A DNA stretch of 23,627 nucleotides. Source: Sporomusaceae bacterium. GTDB lineage: Bacteria; Bacillota_C; Negativicutes; Sporomusales_B; UBA7701. How positions within the stretch are numbered: position 1 is the stretch's first letter; each line of letters starts with the position of its first letter. Made by a program: the position numbers and the translations under genes. The stretch covers positions 3,466 to 27,092 of the forward strand of contig JALHDI010000085.1 in NCBI GenBank assembly GCA_022839045.1, given 5' to 3'. Positions 1-9,094 of the stretch are shown piece by piece. The notes under the pieces were generated by a model. The model saw only the letters and a program-made list of their open reading frames with translations. It was not told the DNA's origin and did not search any database.

Positions 1-1398
1 TTTTTTCTCCTGGATGACCCGTAGAAAGGCGATCTGCTGCTCTAGCGGCATGTCGCCGATTTCGTCGAGGAAAAGGGTCCCGCCGGACGCCAGCTCGAAT
101 TTGCCGGGCTTGCCGCCGCGCCGCGCGCCGGTGAAGGCGCCTTCCTCGTAGCCGAACAGTTCGCTGCCGATCAGTTCGCGGGGGATGGCCCCGCAGTTGA
201 GGGCGATGAACGGCCCGCTATGCTGGGCGCTGAGGTTATGGATGGCCTGGGCGAAGATTTCTTTGCCGGTGCCGCTTTCCCCCTGCAGCAGGATGTTGGA
301 GGTCGTCGTGGCGGTGAGCGACGCCAGGCGGATGGCGTCGCGGATCGCCGCGCTGTCGCCGACGATGTCTTTGAACTGCAGGGTCGCCGAGTAGCCGCTG
401 AAGCGGTTTACCAGGCTCTGTACCTGCTTGATGGGCCGCAGGATGATGATGCCGCCGGTGACCGCGCCCTGATCGTTGACGATGGGTTCGCACGATACCA
501 GGCAGTAGCAGAGGCCGTCCCTGGTGTCGACCATCACTTCGACGTCAGTGTATGGTTCGGCGATCGTCAGGGTTTTGCCTTTGGATATCGCCCGGTGTTC
601 GAACAGCTTGTTCACCGGCGTCCCTTTCACGTCTCTGCCGAGCAGCGTCTTGGCCGCCGGGTTGAGTTCGATGACGACTTCTTTTTTGTCGACGATGATT
701 ACGCCGTCGGACACGGAGTTGAAGAAGTTGGTCAGCCGGGTGTTGACGAGGGCCAATTCCTGGTTTTTCCTCCTGATGCTGAGCTGGGCCATGATGGCTT
801 CGGCCGCCGCGACGACTATCCCCAGCGTGTGCAGATGGGAGGCGTGGGATGCTCCCGACATGTCGAGCACGCCGATGATCCGCCGGTCTTCGTCGAAGAT
901 CGGCGCGGACGAACAGGTAAGGCAGTGGTGCTTGCGGCGGAAGTGCTCCGCCCCGGATACCTGGAGCGGCGCCCCTATCTCGAGGGCGGTGCCGATGGCG
1001 TTGGTGCCGGCCTCCGTTTCGTGCCAGCTGGCGCCGCGGAAGAAGTCTTCGGTCATCGGGTTCTGGAGCGTGTCTTCGTCGCCGAACATTTCCATGATGA
1101 AGCCGTTCTCGTCGGTGAGGACGACCACGAACCCCGACCCGTGCACGAACTGGTAAAGGTTGGCCATGAAAGGTTTGGCGACTTTGATGAGCTGGTCTTT
1201 TTCGCGCAGCAGCCTGTTGAGCGACTGGGCGTCGAGTTTCCGGTGGGGGGTCGCGCTGTCGGGGTCGACATTGGCCGCGCTGCAGCGCCGCCACGATGCG
1301 ACGATCTGCGGGCGGGCGGGGTAATTGCGGGGGCGCCCGGCGATGAAGCTCTCCCACGCGGGCAGCACGGCATCCTTATAGCCTCGATCAGCACCCAC
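1..1398 (-). CDS. Sigma-54-dependent transcriptional activator (GAF-PAS-AAA+), partial
   Basis: This is an enhancer-binding activator that would remodel sigma-54 RNA polymerase using ATP. The translated strand shows a GAF-like sensor (about residues 50-200, LYQFVHGSGFVVVLTDENG), then a PAS domain (NFFNSVSDGVIIVD), then the AAA+ core with Walker A GESGTGKE, the sigma-54 contact loop GAFTGA, and Walker B GGTLFLDEIGD. The domain order resembles AcoR-type regulators of acetoin or related catabolism, but the ligand cannot be read from sequence. The reading frame leaves the window at position 1, so the rest of the AAA+ domain and the DNA-binding helix-turn-helix are missing. There is no ATG near the N-terminus. 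I place the start at GTG 1398, because GGGGAGG lies about 8 nt before it; GTG 1407 is an alternative. No target operon is visible in the window. Confidence 0.9.
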   Translation of the reverse strand, partial: MGADRGYKDAVLPAWESFIAGRPRNYPARPQIVASWRRCSAANVDPDSATPHRKLDAQSLNRLLREKDQLIKVAKPFMANLYQFVHGSGFVVVLTDENGFIMEMFGDEDTLQNPMTEDFFRGASWHETEAGTNAIGTALEIGAPLQVSGAEHFRRKHHCLTCSSAPIFDEDRRIIGVLDMSGASHASHLHTLGIVVAAAEAIMAQLSIRRKNQELALVNTRLTNFFNSVSDGVIIVDKKEVVIELNPAAKTLLGRDVKGTPVNKLFEHRAISKGKTLTIAEPYTDVEVMVDTRDGLCYCLVSCEPIVNDQGAVTGGIIILRPIKQVQSLVNRFSGYSATLQFKDIVGDSAAIRDAIRLASLTATTTSNILLQGESGTGKEIFAQAIHNLSAQHSGPFIALNCGAIPRELIGSELFGYEEGAFTGARRGGKPGKFELASGGTLFLDEIGDMPLEQQIAFLRVIQEKK

Positions 1399-1497
1399 CT
1401 CGGCCACCTCCCCGGTATGATACTGATATAATTCTGCGCGGGGCAAAAATACCCTGCATTGCCCGCAGGACCGTCCGCCCGGATAGGCACAAGCGAA

Positions 1498-1532
1498 GGA
1501 TAAGCGCACTCCGATAGGGAGTGCGCTTATCC
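1498..1532 (-). terminator. Perfect 15-bp stem-loop, probably tRNA terminator
   Basis: The sequence has a 15-bp perfect inverted repeat (1498-1512 and 1518-1532) with a GATAG loop. It lies 1 nt beyond the CCA end of the tRNA-Leu fragment on the minus strand, the usual place for a tRNA terminator. The following T-tract is weak. It also separates the fragment from the sigma-54 activator gene. Confidence 0.6.
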
Positions 1533-1533
1533 G

Positions 1534-1594
1534 TGGTGCCCGGGAAGGGACTTGAATCTCCACGTAGTTGCCTACTGCGGATTTTGAGTCTGGC
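1534..1594 (-). pseudogene. tRNA-Leu 3' fragment (anticodon arm to CCA)
   Basis: On the minus strand this reads as the 3' part of a leucine tRNA: the anticodon loop CTCAAAA (anticodon CAA), a class II variable arm GTAG-GCAA-CTAC, a TTCAAGT T-loop and the acceptor end CCCGGGCACCA. The acceptor 5' strand and D-arm are absent. The T-stem and the anticodon stem each carry mismatches, so it is not functional as it stands. The 3' end is identical to the intact tRNA-Leu at 19993-20078 and points the same way, but the variable arms differ. It could be a decayed independent gene or a displaced attachment-site copy. Confidence 0.75.
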
Positions 1595-1599
1595 TCAGA

Positions 1600-2073
1600 A
1601 ATTAACTCCATTCGTTCTTGCTTTGCGTCACTTGTGGTTGGACTGCATCCTCCGGAAAGTAGCTATTTATATTTTTACTCCGCACTCGAACCAATTTACC
1701 GTTAGGTAGCGGTAAAGCCTGCAAACCCCAACCCTGATGAACCCGCGTGCGAACGGCAGCCAGAGGCTTTTCCTAGTGATTGTAGCCCCTACTGGCAGAG
1801 ACTTTGCAGGTTGCGGCGGAAAGCCCCTGAAACGATTGATTTTGAGAACGATTCTTATTATTAATAATACTAGAAAAAACTTCGTCCTTTCTACCTGTAA
1901 AAGGAATTACTGACCAGTATCCGGATTTTCTAGCGGAAGAATAATAGCCAAATATGCCCGATTGAAAAAGCCTGGTTCGTCGTTCTTCCGCCGAACCAGG
2001 CTTTACGTTATAACACTTATCTGGGCCGACCGTATCATTCAACGAAACGGTCATTCGGTCAGCCGCTTAACCG
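1600..2073. other. AT-rich intergenic region with hairpins, no supported gene
   Basis: I see no convincing gene here. Open frames exist (for example a 93-codon frame at 1773-2054 on the minus strand), but they lack a ribosome binding site or a recognisable domain and run through a terminator. A 7-bp inverted repeat, TTTACCG/CGGTAAA, lies at 1695-1716. AAAGCCT and AGGCTTT flank a structured stretch at 1714-1770. The region is probably decayed DNA between the tRNA fragment and the marR unit. Confidence 0.5.
1965..2004 (-). terminator. Rho-independent terminator (second of a tandem pair)
   Basis: A 13-bp stem (1967-1979 with 1992-2004) closes a 12-nt loop. On the minus strand it is followed by TTTTTC, a good U-tract. 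It lies about 80 nt beyond the terminator that directly follows marR, so it is either a backup or the end of a lost gene. Confidence 0.6.
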
Positions 2074-2106
2074 CAAAAGAGAAAAGCTCGCTGTCAAACA
2101 GCGAGC
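2074..2106 (-). terminator. Rho-independent terminator of the marR gene
   Basis: A 9-bp stem GCTCGCTGT/ACAGCGAGC with a 3-nt loop lies at 2086-2106. On the minus strand it is followed by TTTTCTCTTTTG. It starts about 60 nt after the MarR stop codon. Confidence 0.8.
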
Positions 2107-2164
2107 ATCATTCGGGGGTACCGGTTGCCGGGGCAATTATCATCCGACCTTTTACGGGATAACA

Positions 2165-2590
2165 TTAAAAATGATTATGAATCATATGCTGCGCTTTTCG
2201 TACGAAGCCCAGCACTGCCTCCAGTTCCGCCTCGTCCAAGCCTTTGAGATATTCGTATATCTGACTGTCGTTAATTATGTGAAACTTGTCGTGGGCATCA
2301 AACGCCGCCTGACCGCGTTCGGTCAAATAAACCTGTACCCGTTTCCTGTCGTCGAGATCAGTCTCTTTCCGCACATACCCGTTTCGTTCCAGTTTCAGGA
2401 CGATCTTGGAAACAACGGCGCGCGTTACATTAAAGCAACGGGCAATTTCGGATATCGACAACCCGGGCTGATCACCGATGGCCTTGATCACGTGGATCTC
2501 GGCCCGGAAAAATATTAATCCGCCGCCAAAATCCAGTACTTTCGTCTTGCCGTTGGCGATTGATTCGAGCAGTTGCATAAAATCACTCAT
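2165..2590 (-). CDS. MarR-family transcriptional regulator
   Basis: This is a winged helix-turn-helix dimer of the MarR family, usually a ligand-released repressor of a neighbouring efflux or detoxification gene. The core reads HVIKAIGDQPGLSISEIARC followed by the recognition helix region VTRAVVSKIVLKLERNGYV and the wing DLDDRKRVQVYLTERG. The frame opens at ATG 2614, giving 149 residues, but no ribosome site precedes that codon. A promoter with -35 TTGCCA (2644-2649) and -10 TACAAT (2621-2626), spaced 17 bp, would start transcription almost at 2614. I therefore favour ATG 2590 (141 residues), which has AAAGG 11 nt upstream. The gene is divergent from a methyltransferase remnant, and palindromic operators lie between them, so it probably represses that gene. 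Confidence 0.85.
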   Translation of the reverse strand: MSDFMQLLESIANGKTKVLDFGGGLIFFRAEIHVIKAIGDQPGLSISEIARCFNVTRAVVSKIVLKLERNGYVRKETDLDDRKRVQVYLTERGQAAFDAHDKFHIINDSQIYEYLKGLDEAELEAVLGFVRKAQHMIHNHF

Positions 2591-2620
2591 AATAGCATAA
2601 GCCTTTGTTTTCATACTGTT

Positions 2621-2649
2621 ATTGTAGCTAATTCCGCCTCCGTTGGCAA
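2621..2649 (-). promoter_or_regulatory. Promoter for the MarR gene
   Basis: On the minus strand, -35 TTGCCA (2644-2649) and -10 TACAAT (2621-2626) are separated by 17 bp. The predicted transcription start falls at about 2614, which makes the downstream ATG at 2590 the likelier start codon. Confidence 0.5.
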
Positions 2650-2696
2650 CCTAGAGCACCTTTCAAGCCTCGCTAAACCTATTTATTAAAATACTG

Positions 2697-2759
2697 TTGA
2701 CACGCATTGTATGCCTGGCATACAATTATCTTGTGCGCATCGTATGCCAGGAATACAAT
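2697..2759 (+). promoter_or_regulatory. Promoter with two palindromic operators (likely MarR sites)
   Basis: A near-consensus promoter has -35 TTGACA (2697-2702), an 18-bp spacer and -10 TACAAT (2721-2726). A perfect 10-bp inverted repeat, ATTGTATGCC, a 1-nt centre and GGCATACAAT (2706-2726), covers most of the spacer and the whole -10. A second, slightly degenerate copy (ATCGTATGCC, centre A, GGAATACAAT) lies at 2739-2759. The centres are 33 bp apart, about three helical turns, so both dimers would sit on the same DNA face. Blocking the -10 is a standard repression geometry. That the neighbouring MarR protein is the ligand is inference. Confidence 0.75.
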
Positions 2760-2802
2760 ACTCCCATAGGGCAACTATGATGTACTCAGAGGAGGCGATC
2801 AC

Positions 2803-3366
2803 TTGGAAACACCAACTCAGAGCCCTAAAAGTTACTATCGGATGATCCAGCAGTTCAAAGAAGCCCAGCTATTGTTTGCGGGCATCAATCTGGATGTCTT
2901 CTCCCACTTGAGCGAATATACCCCTGCGAGCATAGTCGCAGCGCAAACCGGCTGCAATGAACGGAACCTGAATCTATTTCTAAACAGTCTGGCAGCTATT
3001 CAGTTGCTGGAGAAAAAAACTAACACCTATCGCAATACCCCGGAGGCGGAGCTGTACCTCAACCGGGAAAGCCCTTTCTACTTGGGCGAGTTTCTGACCT
3101 TTTGGAACAGAATGACCAGCCTGGAGCAAGTCGAGGACAGGGTCCTTACCGGCCCCGACGCCGCCGTGCGCCAGCATAATCAAGGAGTGAAGGTATACGA
3201 TTTCCGCGAACTGGCCCGCTTGTCCCCCGCAGAAATGAAAGCCGGGCGTGTGCAGTCTTTTCTGCGGGCCGCGTCGCAGCTATTCTCGCCGGCCGCAAGC
3301 GCCTGGGCCTTTAGCATCGCCGATCTTCCGCCGCCACAGAGGCCATGTTGCTGCAGGCGGTCATGA
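2803..3366 (+). pseudogene. Truncated SAM-dependent O-methyltransferase (dimerisation domain only)
   Basis: The 187-residue frame matches the N-terminal helical dimerisation domain of plant-type/acetylserotonin-like O-methyltransferases: an AAQTGCNERNLNLFLNSLAA helix-turn-helix-like segment, then YLNRESPFYLGEFLTFW. Family members usually have about 330-350 residues. The glycine-rich SAM-binding domain that should follow FLRAASQLFSP is missing. Instead the frame continues for about 25 unrelated residues to a stop. The start is TTG 2803, backed by AGAGGAGG seven nucleotides upstream. It lies under the operator-covered promoter, so it was probably the original target of the divergent MarR protein. 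The catalytic half appears lost by an internal deletion, which would leave it inactive. Confidence 0.75.
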
Positions 3367-3461
3367 GCTGGCCGCAACTGATTACCGGAATAATCGGCGG
3401 TATTTTTTGCCGGCTGCTGCTTAAAAGACTGCCGATTGCCGACAGGTCTAAGGCCAGTTAA
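3345..3461 (+). other. Small ORF, possible C-terminal remnant of a membrane protein
   Basis: Just where the methyltransferase frame loses homology, another frame stays open from about 3315 to a TAA at 3459-3461. From ATG 3345 it encodes 38 residues, including the hydrophobic stretch LITGIIGGIFCRLLL and a basic tail. It looks like the last transmembrane helix of some other protein joined to the methyltransferase by deletion. I do not recognise the family, and it may not be translated. Confidence 0.3.
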
Positions 3462-3512
3462 TGCGGGTAAAAGGCCATTTGAATACTACTAAACAACATG
3501 AAGGGATCTACT

Positions 3513-4346
3513 ATGAAATTTAAGGCAACGGTACTATCGGAAAACAGCGTGTTCAGCAACCTGGGAGCCGTCGCGGAACATGGCTGGGCTGTTTTTCTGG
3601 AGACTGAACATGGCAATTTTCTTTTCGATACCGGCCAAGGCAAAGTTCTAACCAATAACGCAAGAGTCTTTAGTAAAGATTTGTCCTCGATTAAGGGGAT
3701 TATCCTGAGCCATCACCATGTCGACCATACCGGCGGCCTGTTGGATGCAATAAAGGGCGCGGCAAACAAACCTGTCGACGTATACGCCCACCCCGGCTTG
3801 TTCAACGAAGGTTATCTCGCCCGCTCAGGCTACAAATACATCGGCGTTCCCTTTTGTCGAGCGGCTTTGGAGAGCGCCGGCGCCAACTTCAATTTGAGCC
3901 CGGATTTCAGGGAAATTGCCCCCGGTATTTACTTGACCGGCGAGGTCCCGCGCCTGACGGATTTCGAACATGGCGACGACGATGTTCTGCTAAAAACGCC
4001 GGATGGATTCGTCAAAGATGCGGTAATGGATGACCAATCGCTAATAATCAGCACAGCAAGAGGCTTAGTCGTTATTCTCGGGTGCGCCCATGCGGGGATT
4101 ATCAACATTCTGCATTATGCCCTGCAAAAAACGGGCGAACCCCGCATCCATGCGGTAATTGGCGGCACTCACCTTTGGTCGGTCGGAAAAGAGCAGCAGG
4201 ATAAGTCAATTGAAGCATTGGCGGATATGAGCATCGACCGTCTCGGGGTTTCCCATTGCACCGGCTTCAACATGAGTATGCGCCTCGCTCAGGTTTTCGG
4301 CGAGAGGTTCTTCAATTGCAGCGTGGGAACGGTAGTCGAAGTATAG
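3513..4346 (+). CDS. MBL-fold metallo-hydrolase
   Basis: This 277-residue cytoplasmic protein has the metallo-beta-lactamase fold. The zinc motif HHHVDH is at residues 67-72, and there are later ligand-region motifs GCAHAG and GGTHL. The long insert before the DDQSL segment resembles the subgroup annotated as 7,8-dihydropterin-6-methyl-4-(beta-D-ribofuranosyl)-aminobenzene-5'-phosphate synthase-like hydrolases. The real substrate of most of these bacterial proteins is unknown. I choose ATG 3513, because AAGGGA lies 6 nt upstream; an in-frame ATG at 3498 would add five residues. It follows the methyltransferase remnant by about 50 nt and could be transcribed from the same promoter. Its frame and motifs look intact. 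Confidence 0.85.
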   Translation: MKFKATVLSENSVFSNLGAVAEHGWAVFLETEHGNFLFDTGQGKVLTNNARVFSKDLSSIKGIILSHHHVDHTGGLLDAIKGAANKPVDVYAHPGLFNEGYLARSGYKYIGVPFCRAALESAGANFNLSPDFREIAPGIYLTGEVPRLTDFEHGDDDVLLKTPDGFVKDAVMDDQSLIISTARGLVVILGCAHAGIINILHYALQKTGEPRIHAVIGGTHLWSVGKEQQDKSIEALADMSIDRLGVSHCTGFNMSMRLAQVFGERFFNCSVGTVVEV

Positions 4347-4351
4347 TTGGA

Positions 4352-4645
4352 TTAAACTCCATAGCAAGCTCCCCCTATCCATAAGCATTCGCCAGAACAA
4401 AGAAAAAAGCTCGCGAAGAGTCGCGCGCTAAACAAACGGGCCAGTCTGCGTAATTCGCCCACCGACAGAACCGTCAGGTCTTCCGGGGAAACTACGGGGG
4501 GACCGGGACGCTCGGCCAACGGATCGCATTTGCAGGCTACGGCCGGAAGGGGTTTGCCGGCCGCGGGCGGACCGGGGAGGATGGCCTCCACGTCGCCGTG
4601 GGGGCCGGGGAATAACATGGACGTGTTGAGGTCCGGTCTGCGCAC
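4352..4645 (-). CDS. Possible small hypothetical protein
   Basis: A 97-codon frame (GTG 4645; an ATG at 4618 would give 88 residues) fills most of the gap between the MBL hydrolase and the efflux operon. Its codons end mostly in G or C, as in the neighbouring genes, which argues for a real or recently real gene. It shows a proline-rich N-terminal half (LPGPPAAGKPLPAV) and a basic amphipathic helix (VGELRRLARLFSARL) before a hydrophobic, cysteine-containing tail. No ribosome site is evident at either start, and I recognise no family. It may be a fragment. Confidence 0.3.
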   Translation of the reverse strand: MRRPDLNTSMLFPGPHGDVEAILPGPPAAGKPLPAVACKCDPLAERPGPPVVSPEDLTVLSVGELRRLARLFSARLFASFFLCSGECLWIGGACYGV

Positions 4646-4680
4646 TATAGATTAATCAAGAAATCATAGCATCGGCACAA

Positions 4681-4706
4681 AGCCCTCGGGTAATTCCCCG
4701 AGGGCT
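4681..4706 (-). terminator. Terminator of the efflux operon
   Basis: A 10-bp GC-rich stem, AGCCCTCGGG with CCCGAGGGCT, lies about 30 nt beyond the stop of the permease gene on the minus strand. The U-tract is short (TTTGTG), so termination may be incomplete and read into the small frame at 4645. Confidence 0.6.
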
Positions 4707-5896
4707 CGATTCTTAATATATAAGCCGTTAAATACTATTCGTACCTTAAAGCATCGATCGGATCAAGCAGCGCCGCCTTGCGCGCCGGATACAGACCGAA
4801 AAACAGGCCGATGGCGACGGAAAAGCCGAAGGCGACAAGGATGGGCAGGGGGGTGACTACCGTGTTCCACCCGGCGAAAGACGAGATTGCGAAGGAACCG
4901 CCTATGCCTATGACTATACCGATGGCGCCGCCCATGACACCGATGACCACCGCCTCAATGACGAATTGCATAAGTATATCGGCGAATTTGGCTCCCAATG
5001 CTTTACGGATGCCGATTTCCCGCGTCCGCTCGGTTACCGACACCAGCATGATGTTCATGATGCCGATACCGCCGACCAACAGAGAAATGGCGGCAATGCT
5101 GCCTAACAACATGGTGATGGTGGAGGTGGTTTCCGCGGCGGTCTCCATGACGCTGGCCAGGTTCCGTACCGTGAAATCGTCCGGGGCGTCGCCGATCAGG
5201 CGGTGGCGCGCCCGCAGCAGCCTGGTTATATCCTGCTGCACCCGGTCGATCGCGTCGGCGCTGGCGGCTTGCACGCTGATGTTTTGCACATGGGTGATGC
5301 CCATCAGCCTTTCCTGGGCGGTGGTCAGCGGGACGATGATGATGTCGTCCTGGTCCTGCCCGCCGGCGGACTGGCCCTTGGCGGCCAATACGCCGATTAC
5401 CTTGAAGGGGGCGTTGTTGATCCGCACATCCCGGCCTACCGGATTGGCGCTGCCGAAGAGGCTGGCGGCGACGGTCGCGCCGATGACCGCCACGCGGTTG
5501 CGGGCGTCGATGTCGTCGGTGGTGAAAAAGCTGCCGCTGCCTACGCTCAGGTTGCGGATGTCGAGAAATTCGGGGGTTGTGCCCTGGACGCTGGTGGTCC
5601 AGTTCTGGTTGCCGGCGACGACCTGATATTGCTTGTTAACGCTCGGCGCCGCATGCCTGACGCCGGGCAGTCCGGCGACCGCCTGCGCGTCTTTCGGCGT
5701 CAGCGTAATATTCGTGCCAGCGGCCTGCCTGACCCCGGAGGAGGATGCCGCCCCCGGCGTGACGATAATCAGGTTGCTGCCCAGGCTGGCGATGGAGCTT
5801 TGCACTTTTTCCCGCACCCCCATGCCGATGGACACCATGGCGATTACCGCGCCGACGCCGATGATGATTCCCAGCATCGTGAGGATGGACCGCAGC

Positions 5897-6631
<735 letters not shown>

Positions 6632-6644
6632 TATCGTGACCTCC

Positions 6645-7778
6645 CTACATACGGCGCATCATGTTGAGAGGGTTCCCGGAACGGCGTTGCTGGGAACCCT
6701 GCTGCCTGCCTTGCTGATTGGGGCCGGCTTGTACTTGGGCCTGCGGTTCTTCGACAACGACCCTGTCGCCTTCGTTTATACCGCTGGCGACCTCAACCAG
6801 ATCTTCGCTCATGCTGCCTGTGGTTACGGCGACCTTTTGCGTCTGGCCGTTCTGCCCGGCAACGACGACATATTTGCCTGATTTGTCGGAGCGTATGGCG
6901 GCCAGCGGCAAGGTGACTACACCCTTTTTTTCACTGGTGGTAATAGACACCCTGGCAACCATGCCGGGATTCAGCTTGTTTTCAGCATCATCGACATCGA
7001 CCGTTACGGGATAGTAGATCACGTTCTGCTGAACAACGGGCTTCCGGGAAATAATGGACACCGTTCCCGTAAACTGTTTGCCGGGATAGGCGTCGACAGT
7101 AAAACTCACTTTTTGGCCTACGGCAACCTTGCCGATATCGGTTTGATCGACCTGGGCCTCGATCTGCATTTTCGACATGTCGGCCACCGTCAAAATCACT
7201 GTCGGGTTGGACACGCCCTGGGCGACCATTTCCCCGGCGGACAACGGTTTGCCGATAACGCTGCCGTCGATGGGGGAAGTAATGACCGTTTCGTTGAGAT
7301 CGGACATGACCTGATCGCAGCTTGCCTGGGCGATGTTGTATTCCATGGCCGCGTCGTCAAGTTGCTCCTTGGAAGCGGCGCCGATGGAATGCAGCCGTTT
7401 GGTTCTTTCATACTTGATCAAGGCGTTGCTGAGACGTTCTTTAACCTGCGTCACCTGGGCCTGCAAACCGGCGTCCTCCAGGATCACCAAAACCTGGCCG
7501 GCCTTGACCTGGTCATTTTCTTTCACTTTCACTTCCTTAATCTGGGCGGTAATTTTGGAGCTGATATCGACCATATCCACGGGGGTAATCGAGCCGGTCG
7601 CGGCTACGAGCGAAGAGATATCGCCGCGCTCGGCGCCGACTATCCGCTGGGGAGTGGCGGAAGCCATCCTGCCATTGTCATAAAAATAACCCAGACCCGC
7701 CGGGATCGCTATTAAAACAGCCGCCCCCGCCAACAGCCACATTTTGTGTCTTGCTATTTTCAGCCATAAGTTTCTCAT
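6645..7778 (-). CDS. macA: MacA-like periplasmic adaptor (HlyD/RND membrane-fusion family)
   Basis: This 377-residue adaptor bridges the inner-membrane MacB-type transporter and the TolC channel. It has an N-terminal membrane anchor (about residues 13-32, [20 protein letters not shown]) and a lipoyl half-motif ([18 protein letters not shown]). A short alpha-helical hairpin (about 105-150), the second lipoyl half ([19 protein letters not shown]), a beta-barrel and a membrane-proximal domain follow ([17 protein letters not shown]). The C-terminal tail is glutamine- and glycine-rich. Its ATG overlaps the tolC stop codon (TCAT in plus sense, a 4-bp overlap). The gene order tolC-macA-ATPase-permease with overlaps indicates one transcript. 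Confidence 0.95.
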   Translation of the reverse strand: MRNLWLKIARHKMWLLAGAAVLIAIPAGLGYFYDNGRMASATPQRIVGAERGDISSLVAATGSITPVDMVDISSKITAQIKEVKVKENDQVKAGQVLVILEDAGLQAQVTQVKERLSNALIKYERTKRLHSIGAASKEQLDDAAMEYNIAQASCDQVMSDLNETVITSPIDGSVIGKPLSAGEMVAQGVSNPTVILTVADMSKMQIEAQVDQTDIGKVAVGQKVSFTVDAYPGKQFTGTVSIISRKPVVQQNVIYYPVTVDVDDAENKLNPGMVARVSITTSEKKGVVTLPLAAIRSDKSGKYVVVAGQNGQTQKVAVTTGSMSEDLVEVASGINEGDRVVVEEPQAQVQAGPNQQGRQQGSQQRRSGNPLNMMRRM

Positions 7779-9064
7779 TGCTTACCTCCCGAATGCGGCG
7801 TTTCCCCGACCGGCAGTCCGATAGCCTTATCCAGTCTGACGTTGTTCAGATTATAGTCGTAGAGGGCCTGGACATGGTTGGTTTCCGCCTGGGTAAGCGC
7901 CAGCTGGGCGTCGATGACATCAATGTTGGTGCCGGTCCCGGCGGTGTATTTTTCTTTGGCTATGTACAGGTCTTCTTTGGCTTTGCCGACCGCTACCTCG
8001 GTGGATTGCAGGCGCTGTTCGGCTTCCCGCATGCTGAGATAGCTCTGCCGGACTTCCTGCTCCACCGCGTCCCTGGTCTGTTCGGCCTGCAATTTGGCCG
8101 TGTTCAGGGAAGAATCCGCCTGCTTGATCTTCGCTTTGGTCACCCCGGCGTCGAAAATGTTCCAGCTGGCCGACACCCCGACCGACCAGTCGTTATCGTC
8201 GGGCAGCACGGCATCGCTCCAGCCGGTCGAGGCCGACAGGGATACAGAGGGCCGTTTGCCGCTTTCGGCAATCCGGACCCCTATGGCCGCGCTGTCGATG
8301 CTTGCCTGGGCCTGGGCAAGCTCCGGGCGGTTCTGCCAGGCGAAGGCAATATCTTCCTCCAATGTCCGGATATCGGCCTGATACTCCAATTTGTTCGCCA
8401 ACTCGATCTCCGTGCCGGCATCCAAATTCATCGTATTGAGTAGGTCCGCCACCGCCAGGTCGCGCTGATTGCGCGCCTTTATCAGGTTCTGTTCCGCGTT
8501 GGCGAGCTCCACTTCCGCCCTGAGAATATCGGACTTGGCCACCGAGCCTGCCTCGTATTTAGCCTGCACGATATTCAGGTGGGCTTTCAGATTGTTGACC
8601 GTCTCCTGGGAAACGGCCAGCATGTTCGCGCCCTGTAATACATTGTAGTAAGCGGCGGTAGTGTCCAGTTTGACCTGCTGTCTTGCCTTTTCCACGCCAA
8701 GCTCGGCGGTTGTTGCGCCAAGTTCGGCCTGGGCGATCTGACCCTCGGTCCGGCCGCCGCTGTAAAGCGGCCAACTCATGCGCAGACTGGTGTTGATATC
8801 GCCATCGCCCAAAGAGTTTCCGGCGCCCGTGTTATAGCTGCTGCCCAACGAGATGCTCGGCGACTTTCCGGCTTTGGCTTCACTGACGCCCCATTGGGAC
8901 CGTTCCTTATCTTCGCCCGCGATGTGGATTGCCGGGTTGTTTTTCAGGGCTAGGTCAATGCTCTCTTCCAATGACAACTGGAGGGGTGCAGCGAGCGTCA
9001 GCGCGTGCTGACAGGCAATAAGACCGGCGGCGATAACAACAATCGTTCTCTTTATTCTTATCAT
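7775..9064 (-). CDS. tolC: TolC-family outer membrane efflux protein
   Basis: This 429-residue protein is the outer-membrane duct of the tripartite pump. A signal peptide (about residues 1-25, ending ALTLAA) precedes LSLEESIDLALKNNPAI, the standard start of TolC-family domains. Two homologous halves follow, each with long coiled helices (AKYEAGSVAKSDILRAEVEL in the first, EKYTAGTGTNIDVIDAQLAL in the second). The length is normal for the family. ATG 9064 has GGGAGG 10 nt upstream. A TolC-type channel implies an outer membrane, which fits a diderm Firmicute because a spore germination operon lies a few kilobases away. It is co-transcribed with macA (4-bp overlap) and probably with two small upstream genes. 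Confidence 0.95.
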   Translation of the reverse strand: MIRIKRTIVVIAAGLIACQHALTLAAPLQLSLEESIDLALKNNPAIHIAGEDKERSQWGVSEAKAGKSPSISLGSSYNTGAGNSLGDGDINTSLRMSWPLYSGGRTEGQIAQAELGATTAELGVEKARQQVKLDTTAAYYNVLQGANMLAVSQETVNNLKAHLNIVQAKYEAGSVAKSDILRAEVELANAEQNLIKARNQRDLAVADLLNTMNLDAGTEIELANKLEYQADIRTLEEDIAFAWQNRPELAQAQASIDSAAIGVRIAESGKRPSVSLSASTGWSDAVLPDDNDWSVGVSASWNIFDAGVTKAKIKQADSSLNTAKLQAEQTRDAVEQEVRQSYLSMREAEQRLQSTEVAVGKAKEDLYIAKEKYTAGTGTNIDVIDAQLALTQAETNHVQALYDYNLNNVRLDKAIGLPVGETPHSGGKQ

Positions 9065-9094
9065 AGTACGGTAGCCTCCCTTTGTTACTGTTCT

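Noticed and set aside
220..1431. 403-codon plus-strand open frame
   Set aside because: It is the exact opposite strand, in codon register, of the sigma-54 activator, whose Walker and GAFTGA motifs prove the minus-strand reading; the plus product has no domain.
1690..1770. Possible c-di-GMP-I riboswitch (AGGTAGCGG-like motif)
   Set aside because: A short GGTAGC-like match and nearby hairpins were noticed, but the conserved paired elements and a downstream gene in the right orientation are missing.
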